Positions 16,095-25,658 of a stretch of 64,000 nt of DNA are shown here, in pieces (the stretch's first letter is position 1; each line of letters begins with the position of its first letter). The notes beneath the pieces are model-generated. The model searched no databases, was not told the origin of the DNA, and saw only the letters and a program-made list of their open reading frames with translations. Position numbers and translations under genes: made by a program. The stretch lies in contig NZ_CP031230.1 in the NCBI RefSeq assembly GCF_003351785.1, positions 2,464,501 to 2,528,500 on the forward strand, written 5' to 3'. This DNA comes from Sporosarcina sp. PTS2304 (GTDB lineage: Bacteria > Bacillota > Bacilli > Bacillales_A > Planococcaceae).

Positions 16095-17276
16095 ATGTCA
16101 GTAGATGACGTACTGGAACTACTTCAGAAACGCATGTCGGACGGATCATTCATACGCGCAACGATCAGTCAGCCGCGAGCAAAGTCCAGTGAAGTAAAAC
16201 GCATAAAATTGAAGCCTTTGGAGTTAAAAGGGCTCTTTCATATACAATTCGAATATCAAAAAGAACGAATTCTTACACATGAAAACATTCCGCTCGACGC
16301 AATTGTTTCACCGTTGCAGCAAGCACTTGAACAATATAAGCAGTTCCATATTGAGCTGACGAACGAAACGATGCAAATCCAAATCTCAAAAAAGATGAAA
16401 GTCTCCATCAAACGCATCTTTTTAGATACGGAAAAGACGGCTGATTACGCTCATAACCGCGTGAAGAAATATGCTTTAAAGGAAGGTGTTCCTTACCCTT
16501 TCCTCATTCGATTAGGTGTGCAGACGCCGGATGGGAAAGTCAAGAACCAAAAGCATGATAAATTTCGCCAAATCAATCGTTTTGTTGAATTAATCGATGA
16601 TACATTGTCTCATTTGCCAAAGGACCGCACGATTCGCATTTTGGACTTCGGCTCCGGCAAATCGTACTTGACGTTCGCTCTTTATCATTATTTGCGTATT
16701 GAAAAAGGGCTGGACATACGAGTGACGGGCTTGGATCTCAAAAAAGAAGTGATTGAAGAATGTCAAACTATCGCAAATGACTTGCATTATGAGCAACTGG
16801 AATTTCTAGTCGGCGATATTAATGACTATACAGGTGATACAGCAGTAGATATGGTCGTCACTCTACACGCTTGTGACACTGCGACTGATATGGCATTGGC
16901 TAAAGCTGTGAAGTGGGGCGCGTCTGTCATACTTTCCGTCCCTTGCTGTCAGCATGAGCTGTTTACTCAAGTGCATGCTCCTGCACTCGATATTATGTTG
17001 CAGCACGGGCTAGTGAAGGAACGTTTGGCGGCGCTTGCGACGGATTCTATTCGTGCTGAATTACTGACACTTGCCGGATACGAAGCTCAGCTGGTTGAGT
17101 TCATCGATATGGAACATACGCCAAAGAATATTTTGATACGTGCCTATAGAAATGATAAAAAACCTAGTCAAGCCCAGATCGACCGTTATGTAGAGTTCCG
17201 AACAATGTTGCATGCTACACCTTATTTAGAAAAAGAGTTGCATGCATTGTTACCTTTTATACAGCATGAAATTTGA
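16095..17276 (+). CDS. Class I SAM-dependent methyltransferase (Methyltransf_32 type)
   Basis: 393-residue protein. Motif I ILDFGSGKSYLTFAL (around residue 184) binds S-adenosylmethionine, GLDLKKEV gives the acidic ribose contact, and VTLHACDTATD and SVPCCQHEL are the paired His/Cys blocks of the PF13679 group (related to METTL25/RRNAD1). The first about 170 residues form a separate, poorly conserved domain that may bind the substrate. Substrate unknown. It ends in a strong terminator and is likely the last gene of an operon with nfrA. Confidence 0.75.
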   Translation: MSVDDVLELLQKRMSDGSFIRATISQPRAKSSEVKRIKLKPLELKGLFHIQFEYQKERILTHENIPLDAIVSPLQQALEQYKQFHIELTNETMQIQISKKMKVSIKRIFLDTEKTADYAHNRVKKYALKEGVPYPFLIRLGVQTPDGKVKNQKHDKFRQINRFVELIDDTLSHLPKDRTIRILDFGSGKSYLTFALYHYLRIEKGLDIRVTGLDLKKEVIEECQTIANDLHYEQLEFLVGDINDYTGDTAVDMVVTLHACDTATDMALAKAVKWGASVILSVPCCQHELFTQVHAPALDIMLQHGLVKERLAALATDSIRAELLTLAGYEAQLVEFIDMEHTPKNILIRAYRNDKKPSQAQIDRYVEFRTMLHATPYLEKELHALLPFIQHEI

Positions 17277-17324
17277 TATAGACTTCCACTAATCGGCTAC
17301 TGAGAAGAAATATGCTAATAGAAG

Positions 17325-17362
17325 AACGCCCAGGCTTAAGTAATGTACCTGGGCGTTTTTTG
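17325..17362 (+). terminator. Terminator of the nfrA-methyltransferase unit
   Basis: Stem AACGCCCAGG with its complement CCTGGGCGTT, 13-base loop, ending in six T residues. Confidence 0.9.
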
Positions 17363-17530
17363 GTATACAAATTGTTCCGTTTACTGCTTGCGCAAATAGG
17401 TTAATAAAACTATCGTTCCGCGCTCTAGCCAAGTGAACAGTATAAGAAGTACCTAGCTATCTCTCTGTGTATTTTCGCAGAAATTAAAGCAGGAATTTAA
17501 ATTGTTTCACACTCTCGTCAACTAAGTGAC

Positions 17531-17758
17531 TCAAGATACGTTTCTTAACGATCTACACTCAAATGAATAAGAGCTCGTGAAATCATTATGTATCTCTATC
17601 GACACCTCTCCACCGTTTTCGTGACATTGTGAACTTAATGCTTCGATTTCCTTTGTATTAAAATAACTGGTACTAGCAAGTAAAAGAGAAACAACAAGCA
17701 AAAGTGTTATTCCAATCAATAAAATACTTGTACCATATTTATGTTGGAATAAATTCAT
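17531..17758 (-). CDS. Small single-pass membrane protein, unknown
   Basis: 75 residues: a short basic N terminus, one membrane helix (about residues 10-30, LLIGITLLLVVSLLLAS) and a polar C-terminal part with two cysteines (in SSQCHENGG and SFECRS) that could form a disulfide outside the cell. GGGGAGGT stands 7 nt before ATG 17758. No family recognised. The 254 bp upstream of its 3' end (17277-17530) hold only the terminator. Confidence 0.55.
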   Translation of the reverse strand: MNLFQHKYGTSILLIGITLLLVVSLLLASTSYFNTKEIEALSSQCHENGGEVSIEIHNDFTSSYSFECRSLRNVS

Positions 17759-17795
17759 TTTCACACCTCCCCTTGTTTATATCTATTTCAAAAAT

Positions 17796-18716
17796 CTAGC
17801 CCGATTTCGCCTCAACCATATACAACTCATCTCCGTCTAAAAATAATAGTTGATTCTCTCGATTGCTCACCAATTCCGGTTTTACAGGTGTACCATCTGG
17901 CTTAATCAACTTAATTTCATGAACAACCTTATATTCATCATCTTTACGCTGCATCTCAAAAAGTGACTGGCCCCAAATTCCTTGATATGCAATGATAGTA
18001 TCCCCGTTCACCGCAAACGACTGGAAACCATGACCTTCGGGTGAATAACACACTGTCCGTTTATCTTTTCGGGCTCCAATCTTCGAATCAATACTGAAGA
18101 AAAACCAAATCTTGTCTTCAGCATCGCTAGTAAGTGCTAAACACTCAAAAATGGAATACTCCTTATCCTCTTCCATTGAATCGATTTTATGACCTAACGT
18201 ATCCCAGCCAACCAAGCCGCTCCGACCGATTGGTTCCTCCCAGCCATAATTACCAAAAACACCTTCATCAAAGTACCCTGTCCAAATTTCTTGGTTCTTT
18301 GTAACGTACACGTGCTCAATCCCATCGCCTAAACAAAACGATCGGATCAAACACCCATTTTTATCATAGACCCTTGCGTTTTCCTCAATATTCTGTGCAT
18401 TGTAGTAATATGATCGCGCACCGACAAGCAATATATGTCCATCATCGATCGGCTGTATGTAATGGTAATTCCACTTCTCATTTGGCAAATGTACAATTGT
18501 CTTCTGACCGTCCTTTACGTGGACGATATGGTAACTATAGCTTTCTTCCGTGACAGTTGCGGGGAAACAGCCATTAATTAAGGGCGGTCGCTCTTCCGCG
18601 AGCAGGATGAAGAGATCATTATCATGGCCGATTGCAATTGACACTGGATTCGCACCTCTAAGCTCTTCGTTCAGATTCGCTATAGGAGTTGTAGGAATTT
18701 CGAGTGGAGAATTCAT
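17796..18716 (-). CDS. Hypothetical protein, beta-propeller-like
   Basis: About 306 residues, no signal peptide if started at ATG 18716 (AAAGGTGG upstream); a longer frame to 18806 adds a basic extension without a ribosome site. The sequence is rich in alternating short beta-strand-like segments with WxxF/Y and D-x-H-I/L patterns (DGHILLVGARSYYY, NQEIWTGYFDEGVFG, EDKIWFFFSID, ENQLLFLDGDELYM), as in soluble propellers. No catalytic motif recognised. The small membrane protein follows 37 bp downstream on the same strand. Confidence 0.6.
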   Translation of the reverse strand: MNSPLEIPTTPIANLNEELRGANPVSIAIGHDNDLFILLAEERPPLINGCFPATVTEESYSYHIVHVKDGQKTIVHLPNEKWNYHYIQPIDDGHILLVGARSYYYNAQNIEENARVYDKNGCLIRSFCLGDGIEHVYVTKNQEIWTGYFDEGVFGNYGWEEPIGRSGLVGWDTLGHKIDSMEEDKEYSIFECLALTSDAEDKIWFFFSIDSKIGARKDKRTVCYSPEGHGFQSFAVNGDTIIAYQGIWGQSLFEMQRKDDEYKVVHEIKLIKPDGTPVKPELVSNRENQLLFLDGDELYMVEAKSG

Positions 18717-18849
18717 TTTTTCACTTCCACCTTTCTTGTATAAAATAGCACGTGTCTTAATTGCAGTAGAATGTACTGTTCTGATCCGGCTTTGCGGTAA
18801 AAGCATTCGATAATGGCATAGTTGTTGAAATTCGTTGATCTGCGCTGCA

Positions 18850-19050
18850 ATCGGACGCGTTCTGCAGGTGGGGGTAGGCTGACCTAGATTGGCTTGCGCT
18901 TCTAGATGATACGTTCCGGAGGGTCCGCCGCACGCCTCAGGAAAGTGTCTGGTTCTGTAGGGAGAATCCTAACGAGTACACTAACTCTACAACTCTCCGT
19001 CAAGAACATCTCATTTCCAAAAACCAATTTCTTCGGATCAGCCTTTGAAC
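18850..19050 (+). repeat. Dispersed GC-rich intergenic element, truncated copy
   Basis: The gene-free stretch 18717-19132 holds a plus-oriented relative of the element at 41583-41896: the block GGCTTGCGCTTCTAGATGAT, a GC-rich core with CGTTCCGGAGGG, then GGAGAATCCTAAC, GTACAC and CATTTCCAAA, ending TTTCTTCGGATCAGCC. The segment 18955-19040 is nearly the reverse complement of 25660-25745. Both terminal repeats appear to be lost or degraded. Confidence 0.7.
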
Positions 19051-19132
19051 TCGCCTTGAGACCCCGCAAGGACACCTATTCATAAGTGAATTAAGTATCC
19101 TTGTGCGATGATTACTTCAGCATATTCAATGT

Positions 19133-20326
19133 CTATATTTTTTTAGATGTAGGCAAATGTTCAATTATGCTATCGACTGCCTGTTTGATGTGTCGTGGTT
19201 CTGTCCCTAAGTTTAGTCGAATGAAACCTTTGGACTTTTCTCCAAACCATTCACCGTAGTCAATGGCCAATCTGCACGTATCTTGAATAAACTCTTTCAC
19301 TTTATCTGGTTCAATGTAGGCACGCAAATCAATCCATAGCAAATAAGTTCCTTCTAACGGGGTAATGACTAGATCTTTTGCATGTGCCGTCAATTGTTCT
19401 ACCGCATACCGTTCATTTGATTTCACCACTTCACGCAATCCCTCAAGCCAGTCGGCGCCGTGACGAAATGCTGCTTCGGAAGCCGTCATTCCGAGTAAGT
19501 TTACTTCTGTTTGGTTTACAGAATTTACAAATTTATCGAACCGCTTACGCAATGCTTCGTTTTCAATAATAATTTGTGAAGTTAACAGACCTGCCAAGTT
19601 GAATGTCTTAGAAGCTGCTGTTACAGTGACGACTCGTTGTGAAAATTTACCTTCTGACACAATAGCAGACGGAATATGTGTATGATCACCAAACGTCATG
19701 TCATGATGAATTTCATCGGACACAATCAGTACATCATGCTTATCACAAATAGACAATAACCTCTCTGCCTCCTCAGCCGTCCACACGCGACCTACTGGAT
19801 TATGAGGCGTACAGTGGATAAATAACTTTACTTCATTATCGATGATTTGCTTTTCAAAGTCTTCGAAGTCAATTGTATAAACTCCGTTAGTATTAATCAG
19901 CTCACTGCTAATGAGTGTTCGATCTGTATCTCTCACCGCATTCGCAAATGGATAGTAGACAGGTGATAAAATAATAACTGCATCTTGTGGTTTTGTAAAC
20001 GCATGAACGAACCAATACAACGCGGTCACTACTCCTGTTGAAAAGCGCATCCATTCTGATTTTACTTCATACCCATGTCGCTTGCGTTCCCAATCAATAA
20101 AAGCTTCGTAATATGAATCAGGTACATATGTATAACCAAATACTCCATGGTCTACTTTTTCTTTAATGGCTTCTACTACTTGTTCAGGTGCTTTAAATTC
20201 CATATCTGCTACCCAAGCCGCAAGTAAATCTGCGTCACCAAAACGCTCTTCTAACTTGTCCCATTTTAACGAATTTGTCCCTTTTCTTTCAATCGCATAG
20301 CGCTCCAAAAACTCTTCCTTCTTCAT
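19133..20326 (-). CDS. patB: PatB/MalY-type C-S lyase (PLP aminotransferase fold)
   Basis: 397-residue fold-type I pyridoxal-phosphate enzyme of the MalY/PatB group, which cleaves cystathionine or cysteine conjugates to a thiol, pyruvate and ammonia. Group features: AAWVADMEFKAP near the N terminus, CTPHNPVGRVW, ILIVSDEIHHDM-like block (VLIVSDEIHHDM) and the PLP-binding lysine in TAASKTFNLAGL. Length matches the family. Monocistronic by spacing; the stop is followed by the repeat-containing gap. Confidence 0.88.
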   Translation of the reverse strand: MKKEEFLERYAIERKGTNSLKWDKLEERFGDADLLAAWVADMEFKAPEQVVEAIKEKVDHGVFGYTYVPDSYYEAFIDWERKRHGYEVKSEWMRFSTGVVTALYWFVHAFTKPQDAVIILSPVYYPFANAVRDTDRTLISSELINTNGVYTIDFEDFEKQIIDNEVKLFIHCTPHNPVGRVWTAEEAERLLSICDKHDVLIVSDEIHHDMTFGDHTHIPSAIVSEGKFSQRVVTVTAASKTFNLAGLLTSQIIIENEALRKRFDKFVNSVNQTEVNLLGMTASEAAFRHGADWLEGLREVVKSNERYAVEQLTAHAKDLVITPLEGTYLLWIDLRAYIEPDKVKEFIQDTCRLAIDYGEWFGEKSKGFIRLNLGTEPRHIKQAVDSIIEHLPTSKKI

Positions 20327-20463
20327 AGGTCAGCCTCCTGATCTTTTCGATTCTCTAAACTTTTCATCTCCCCAAATTATAGCATATGTCTTCCTGCACT
20401 ACCTATGTTGTCTTTTAGGGTATACTATAGTTTTGAAACGTCATTACGGTGGAGGTTATCAAT

Positions 20464-22692
20464 TTGAATAAATGGAATACGATGATTGTTCTTGCAACGC
20501 TACTATGTTGCTTTTCCATACATACTGTCAGTGCCCAAACAGTAGATACGAAATACATTGACGTATCTGATGATCATTGGGCAAAAAATGAAATTATGCA
20601 ATTAGATGAAATGAAAATCATCACAGGTGATTATGATATGCAATTCTACCCTGAGGAACCTTTAACGAAAGGACAAATAGCCGTATCCTTATCTAAGATT
20701 TTCGGTTCTACTTTACAAAATAAACCTGTTAGATTTACTGACATTAACTCAAACTCCGACAAAACTCTGTTCGCCTCTAATGCTTTGGAAAATGATTGGC
20801 TTCAAATGGCTGCGCCAGGAACTTTTGGCTTTGAAGATCCTATGACGGAGCGAGAACTTTGGGATACATTGGCTATTGCTTTCAAACTTACAAAGCATGG
20901 AGGAAGCATCTTACCTAAGGTTTGGCCAGCTCGTGGAGACCAAGTGACATTGCAAACTATTTCTACAGTTCATCATATGACAACCGAAGAATTTTTAACA
21001 TATGGTAGTCCATTAGCTACAAGAGCGTTTTTCTCAAAAGCTCTCCACAACTTATTAGTAGAAACAAATCGCATCAAACAACCCAAAACGTATACATTGT
21101 CTACTGTAAAAAAGTCTGTAAATTACCGAACAGGTGACGCATCTCTTTATCTCGGAAGTGTACCATTTCAATCGCATCCCATATATATTCGTTCTGAAGA
21201 GCCTATTACATATAAAGATTTTAAACGAATTGATTATGGTTTTTCCCATGACGAAGAGTATACCTATTCTGTAGGAGAAGATGGAGCGACGATTACATTA
21301 ACCGTCAGAGAGTTTGCGAATGATGATGTGTTCGTTTTCTCTGAATTAAGAAATCCTTCTAGTACAGCAGTAACAGTAGACGTTCTACAAAAGGAGACAA
21401 ATGTAGCAAGTTTCGACTTATATCGCTTTGATCGCTATCCTATCATGCGTTTGAACAAGGATACAGTGAATGCCGATATAACTTCCTATCCTACAGGGGT
21501 CTTGCGAATCATCACTACTGACGGTTCAGTTCAAGAACGAATGATTGGTCAATCCTATCAATCGAAAGAATTATCAATGCGCTACGATAATGATGAACAA
21601 AGTGTTACTCGTGAACTTATAAGCGAGCAGGAAAGCTTATCGTACGCAATGGTGGGGAATAATTTTTTATCGGTTTACGCATTACAAGCAAATGCAGATG
21701 AAGTTACTGACCACTGGTACGTCGATTCAAAACAACAGCTATTTCAATCGAAAAAAAATATCTTCAATTGGATGCGAGAGACCGGACAAAATCATAGAAA
21801 GCGAAATAATTGGTATACAGCAACAGGTCCTTACAACAAATTGGCAGAATCTACGGAACCCATGCCAGCATCTGGCCAAAATTACGGTCGTTCTCTGCTC
21901 ATGCTAAAAGAAGATCGTGCGTTGACGTTGTATCACAAACAAAAGGATCGTTATTTCGAAGACTTGATATATAACTCATTTGTAAATTTAACTAATTTTA
22001 AAAAAGACAAAGCGTATTGGGAAACAGAAGTTACGAGTACGTACTTGAAGCATCTATACGATATCCATGCACCTTTTATCGATACTCGTTTCAATGAACA
22101 AATCGCTTTATTTTATTATAATGTCGGAAAAGAATTTACTATTCCATCGGCTAGCGAACCATTGCGGAAGTATGCTGATTTACTCGTGTCGCAAAAGCGG
22201 AAAGGAAACACGATTAATGTAACAAGAGATGCTTACTATATTGCGGATTATTTCCCGATCAATCAGCAAGTCACAACACATTCCTCCATGAATCATATGC
22301 TTGGAGGAATGAATATTCTGATCATGGCTTATCAAGAGTTCGGCGACTCAAAATATCTTCAAACAGCCCGTAGTATTCAACGAGCGATTAGTTATGATAA
22401 AACTCGATGGATTCGTGAAAACGGAGATATTTGGTACCGTATCTCGCCTGACCGAACGTTCGCAGGAGATGACTACTTACATCTCACGCTTGAAGATTTG
22501 ATAGATTCTTATCAACTATGGCAACAAGTCGATACAAGTTACTTACCGACTCTGAAACAACTTATTATCTCAAAAGCAAATTTCTTATCGCATGAAAAGT
22601 TAGGATATACGACAAAAATAAAACATGGATTGACGAATATCGGTTTATTAAAGTATTTACCTAAAGGCGATGAAGTTACTGACGCTTTATAA
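20464..22692 (+). CDS. Secreted SLH-domain protein with C-terminal alpha-helical catalytic-like domain
   Basis: About 742 residues. TTG at 20464 fits the GGAGG 8 nt upstream; the GTG at 20449 lies inside that ribosome site and is rejected. The protein then starts MNKWNTMIVLATLLC, a signal peptide cleaved near VSAQ. After it comes an S-layer-homology-like region (DVSDDHWAKNEIMQLDEMKIITG, then PEEPLTKGQIAVSLSKIFG), which would tether it to the secondary cell-wall polymer. The middle (about 230-400) is beta-rich. The last about 250 residues are alpha-helical, with a His-Ser-Ser-Met-Asn-His stretch and YQEFGDSKYLQTARSI/DLIDSYQLWQQ, recalling the alpha/alpha-toroid of C5-epimerases and six-hairpin glycosidases. 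Function unknown; the toroid is a guess from pattern. Confidence 0.7.
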   Translation: MNKWNTMIVLATLLCCFSIHTVSAQTVDTKYIDVSDDHWAKNEIMQLDEMKIITGDYDMQFYPEEPLTKGQIAVSLSKIFGSTLQNKPVRFTDINSNSDKTLFASNALENDWLQMAAPGTFGFEDPMTERELWDTLAIAFKLTKHGGSILPKVWPARGDQVTLQTISTVHHMTTEEFLTYGSPLATRAFFSKALHNLLVETNRIKQPKTYTLSTVKKSVNYRTGDASLYLGSVPFQSHPIYIRSEEPITYKDFKRIDYGFSHDEEYTYSVGEDGATITLTVREFANDDVFVFSELRNPSSTAVTVDVLQKETNVASFDLYRFDRYPIMRLNKDTVNADITSYPTGVLRIITTDGSVQERMIGQSYQSKELSMRYDNDEQSVTRELISEQESLSYAMVGNNFLSVYALQANADEVTDHWYVDSKQQLFQSKKNIFNWMRETGQNHRKRNNWYTATGPYNKLAESTEPMPASGQNYGRSLLMLKEDRALTLYHKQKDRYFEDLIYNSFVNLTNFKKDKAYWETEVTSTYLKHLYDIHAPFIDTRFNEQIALFYYNVGKEFTIPSASEPLRKYADLLVSQKRKGNTINVTRDAYYIADYFPINQQVTTHSSMNHMLGGMNILIMAYQEFGDSKYLQTARSIQRAISYDKTRWIRENGDIWYRISPDRTFAGDDYLHLTLEDLIDSYQLWQQVDTSYLPTLKQLIISKANFLSHEKLGYTTKIKHGLTNIGLLKYLPKGDEVTDAL

Positions 22693-22831
22693 CTCACTAC
22701 GTATTGACAGTGATAAAGTTATGAGGAATTGTGTTTTGTCCATCATTTTGAAAAGGCATATCCTTTTGAATGATGTAAATAACTACGTTACTATAAGAAG
22801 TATGTAATTTTATCACGAGAGGAGATTTTCA

Positions 22832-23830
22832 ATGATACAATCATTTCGTGCACTTGTAGTAGACAAACAAGAAGAGGAATTTTCAGTAGAAGTACGTAAT
22901 CTTTCACTTGAGGATTTACCTAAAAGTGACATTGTTATTCGCGTTCACTATTCCGGTATCAATTACAAAGATAGTTTAGCTGCTATTCCTAACGGCAACA
23001 TCGTCCAAAATTACCCTATGGTTCCTGGTATTGATTTAGCAGGTGTGGTAGTTTCTTCAACAGATAAGCGATTCGTAGAAGGGGATGAAGTGATTGCCAC
23101 TAGCTATGAAATTGGTGTTTCCCATTTTGGAGGATATAGTGAATACGCTCGAGTTCGTGCAGATTGGGTCGTCCCCTTGCCTAAAGGTCTGACATTAAAA
23201 GAGGCGATGATTATTGGAACGGCAGGATTTACAGCTGCTTTGTCCATTCAACGGCTTGAAGAGAACAACCTCTCCAAAGAAAAAGGGAAAGTGCTCGTCA
23301 CAGGCGCAACAGGTGGAGTAGGTAGTTTCGCGGTTTCTTTTTTATCCACACTCGGTTATGAAGTGGAAGCAAGTACAGGAAAAACGGACGAAATTGATTA
23401 CTTACACTCTATCGGCGCTCAGTCTATTGTTTCACGTGAAGAAGTGTATGATGGAAAGATTCGTGCACTTGGAACGCAAAAATGGGCAGCAGCTGTTGAT
23501 CCTGTAGGCGGTGAACCTCTAGCTTCCCTTTTAAGTCAAATTGCATACGGTGGTTCTGTGGCAGTGAGCGGTTTGACTGCAGGTACCAGCGTTCCTACTG
23601 CTGTATTTCCATTTATTTTGCGATCCGTCAATCTCTTAGGGATCGATTCCGTTTATTGTCCGATGGAAACACGTCTAAAAGTTTGGCACCGACTGGCAAC
23701 TGACTTGAAGCTTTCAAATATGGAGCAACTTGTCCAAAACGAGATTTCGCTGGATGAACTGCCTAATGCTCTTCCTGTTTTATTGGAGAGTCAAGCACGC
23801 GGAAGAACGATTGTGACGTTTGTTTCCTGA
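22832..23830 (+). CDS. yhfP: YhdH/YhfP-family quinone oxidoreductase (AcuI-like)
   Basis: 332-residue medium-chain dehydrogenase/reductase without the structural zinc cysteines. Typical blocks of the YhdH/YhfP family: SGINYKDSLA, PMVPGIDLAG, GTAGFTAALSI, the NADPH motif VTGATGGVGSFAV and DPVGGEPLA. Family members act as NADPH-dependent acryloyl-CoA reductases or enone reductases. CGAGAGGAG precedes the ATG. Confidence 0.88.
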   Translation: MIQSFRALVVDKQEEEFSVEVRNLSLEDLPKSDIVIRVHYSGINYKDSLAAIPNGNIVQNYPMVPGIDLAGVVVSSTDKRFVEGDEVIATSYEIGVSHFGGYSEYARVRADWVVPLPKGLTLKEAMIIGTAGFTAALSIQRLEENNLSKEKGKVLVTGATGGVGSFAVSFLSTLGYEVEASTGKTDEIDYLHSIGAQSIVSREEVYDGKIRALGTQKWAAAVDPVGGEPLASLLSQIAYGGSVAVSGLTAGTSVPTAVFPFILRSVNLLGIDSVYCPMETRLKVWHRLATDLKLSNMEQLVQNEISLDELPNALPVLLESQARGRTIVTFVS

Positions 23831-24079
23831 TGAAGTTCTTTAGGAAGAAGATTTCTGTTCGTCTTTGAGTTAGTTGCCGTTGGGTGCGAAAGAAAATAGC
23901 TGCTGATTCATCAGACAAGCTATAAGAACTTCCTATCGAAGATGCTCAAACAGCTATCGTGTGTCTATAACTCATGGTAGATAACTACGAGGCAGATAGT
24001 CAATTCGTAAGCGTTCTTTCTGTTCCGCTTCATCTAAGTAACCATACGTATATTTCCACTTTATATAGAAACTTTAAAC

Positions 24080-24112
24080 AGCCTTCTCAAATATACTTTT
24101 GAGAAGGCTTTT
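24080..24112 (+). terminator. Hairpin terminator in the yhfP-ybjQ gap
   Basis: Stem AGCCTTCTCAAA/TTTTGAGAAGGCT with a T-rich end (TTTTCT), about 250 bp after yhfP. The gap 23831-24266 otherwise shows no supportable gene; an open frame starting near 24179 is out of phase with everything known and has no ribosome site. Confidence 0.65.
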
Positions 24113-24266
24113 CTAAAGTGTTCTTGTACATTTATAGCAGTTGTGATTCATTTTTTAAAATAGATTTGTATATTCTCTTTGCGACAATTGGGCAACAGAT
24201 TATTTCAGATGTTGAATCTTTCTAGTGCGCACTCACGTATATATACAAACAAAAGGAGGAGATCGT

Positions 24267-24590
24267 ATGTTACACACGACGACGAATACGTTACAAGGGA
24301 GAACGATAGAGACATATTATGGAATTGTCTCTGGGGAAACGATTATGGGAGCAAATATCGTACGCGACATCTTTGCATCTGTTACAGATATTGTCGGCGG
24401 GCGAAGTGCAGCTTATGAGAGTAAATTGACAGAAGCGCGCGAAACAGCTATCGAGGAAATGTCTCAAAAAGCCCGTTCGTTGGGAGCAAATGCAGTAATC
24501 GGAGTGGACTTGGATTTCGAAATGGTACGCGAAGGCATGATGATGTGCATTGCAACCGGTACCGCAGTTACGTATCGTGAAGGGGAATGA
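24267..24590 (+). CDS. YbjQ/UPF0145 family protein
   Basis: 107-residue heavy-metal-binding-domain-like protein of the YbjQ (PF01906) family. Diagnostic blocks are [18 protein letters not shown], the Gly-rich VGGRSAAYE and the [12 protein letters not shown] that precedes the last strands. These form pentameric beta-alpha structures; the role is unknown. AAAGGAGGAG precedes ATG 24267; a frame extending to 24225 lacks a ribosome site. A bidirectional hairpin follows. Confidence 0.88.
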   Translation: MLHTTTNTLQGRTIETYYGIVSGETIMGANIVRDIFASVTDIVGGRSAAYESKLTEARETAIEEMSQKARSLGANAVIGVDLDFEMVREGMMMCIATGTAVTYREGE

Positions 24591-24591
24591 A

Positions 24592-24630
24592 AGAAAGTGC
24601 ATGACGGCGAATAGCCTTCATGCACTTTCT
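24592..24630. terminator. Bidirectional terminator hairpin
   Basis: 13-bp stem AGAAAGTGCATGA with its exact complement and a 13-base loop, between the convergent ybjQ-like gene and the Gluconate_2-dh3-like gene. The flanking runs are only moderately T-rich. Confidence 0.7.
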
Positions 24631-24648
24631 TCCATTATCGTTTTGATA

Positions 24649-25332
24649 TCATCGCACGCTACCGACCGGTTGCCGTTCAATTGTAGTAGTTTTATCACTT
24701 TCTACTGCGTCGCGTAAAGAGGATGGATTTTCAGACAATTCCTCTATAGTCAACTTACCATTAATAGTAGGATCTGCATTCATCCCTTTCACTACCGCTG
24801 AACGTAATAAATTAACGAACACTTCCGATGTGACACCTGTCATCTCAACTTCATTTTTTTGAAATAACGCGACGATTCGATCCATTTGCTCTTCTTCCAA
24901 TTCAACAAACTGCTTGCCGAATAATTGGTTCGCTTCTTCTTCTAACTTCTTAATGCCTTGTCGGAATATTTCTCCACGAGTAAGAGATAGACCACTATCT
25001 TCTGTAAACTTCTCTGCATCACTTCCATAGTTCCCTATCAATTGATTATCAATGAAGTAAGAAACGCCTGAGCCTATCTCACATTCCGGAAACATGCGTT
25101 CAATGACAGCTGATAGCGTGTTAAACTCGTCTATATTCGAAAAGAACATTTGACCGTACGTCCCAACTTCCTGTTCAATCTTGTCCTTTTTCACACCTTC
25201 TTTGGACTTTCTACTGTTGTATACGACTAGACCACCAATTAGGCCTCCCCCTACTAAAGCCCCTGTTGCGATCCCCGTTGTCGTTAACCTATTACGTCTA
25301 GTTCTACTTTTTTTGTTTTGCATGTTGACCAT
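24649..25332 (-). CDS. Gluconate 2-dehydrogenase subunit 3-like protein with Tat-like signal
   Basis: 227 residues. The N terminus holds a twin-arginine-like stretch (SRTRRNRLTTTG) followed by a hydrophobic, Gly-rich segment, suggesting Tat export or membrane anchoring. The rest shows the PF13618 pattern: FNTLSAVIERMFPE, GVSYFIDNQLIGNYG, GIKKLEEEANQLFGKQFVEL and a C-terminal VFVNLLRSAVVKGMNADP. Normally this small subunit is encoded beside a GMC-type flavoprotein large subunit; none is present here. GAGGAG lies 4-5 nt before ATG 25332, a short spacing. Confidence 0.7.
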   Translation of the reverse strand: MVNMQNKKSRTRRNRLTTTGIATGALVGGGLIGGLVVYNSRKSKEGVKKDKIEQEVGTYGQMFFSNIDEFNTLSAVIERMFPECEIGSGVSYFIDNQLIGNYGSDAEKFTEDSGLSLTRGEIFRQGIKKLEEEANQLFGKQFVELEEEQMDRIVALFQKNEVEMTGVTSEVFVNLLRSAVVKGMNADPTINGKLTIEELSENPSSLRDAVESDKTTTIERQPVGSVR

Positions 25333-25350
25333 TCATCTCCTCTAATTTGC

Positions 25351-25518
25351 TTAGACAATTCGTTTGAGCGGTTGTCCATACTCTATCCTATGAACGAGTA
25401 CGAGGAAATAGACTAGAAAACAAAAAACGCAGTGAATTACACCTAACAGATTCGAAACACGGGTAGAAATGATAGACAACATGCCGCCCAGAGTCGCAAT
25501 TCGCATATGAATCGGCAT
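25351..25518 (-). CDS. Possible small membrane protein
   Basis: Open frame of about 55 residues with a hydrophobic stretch (GVIHCVFCFLVYFLVLV). An AAAAGGAG sits just upstream, but the spacing is too short for ATG 25518 and long for ATG 25506. No family recognised. It runs in the same direction as the Gluconate_2-dh3-like gene 18 bp away. Confidence 0.3.
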   Translation of the reverse strand: MPIHMRIATLGGMLSIISTRVSNLLGVIHCVFCFLVYFLVLVHRIEYGQPLKRIV

Positions 25519-25658
25519 TCTCCTTTTTGTTGTTCCATCCATGTTATGGTTTCTCATTCAGCTACGTCGGCATACACACTAGCATACTGATAAAATGGCG
25601 ATATAGGAAATCTGCTTTCTCAAGAAACTGGCCAGATTGTCAAACATACAGAAAATAA

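Noticed and set aside
24179..24418. 79-codon ORF ahead of the YbjQ-like gene
   Set aside because: Overlaps the start of a well-supported gene in another frame, with no ribosome site.
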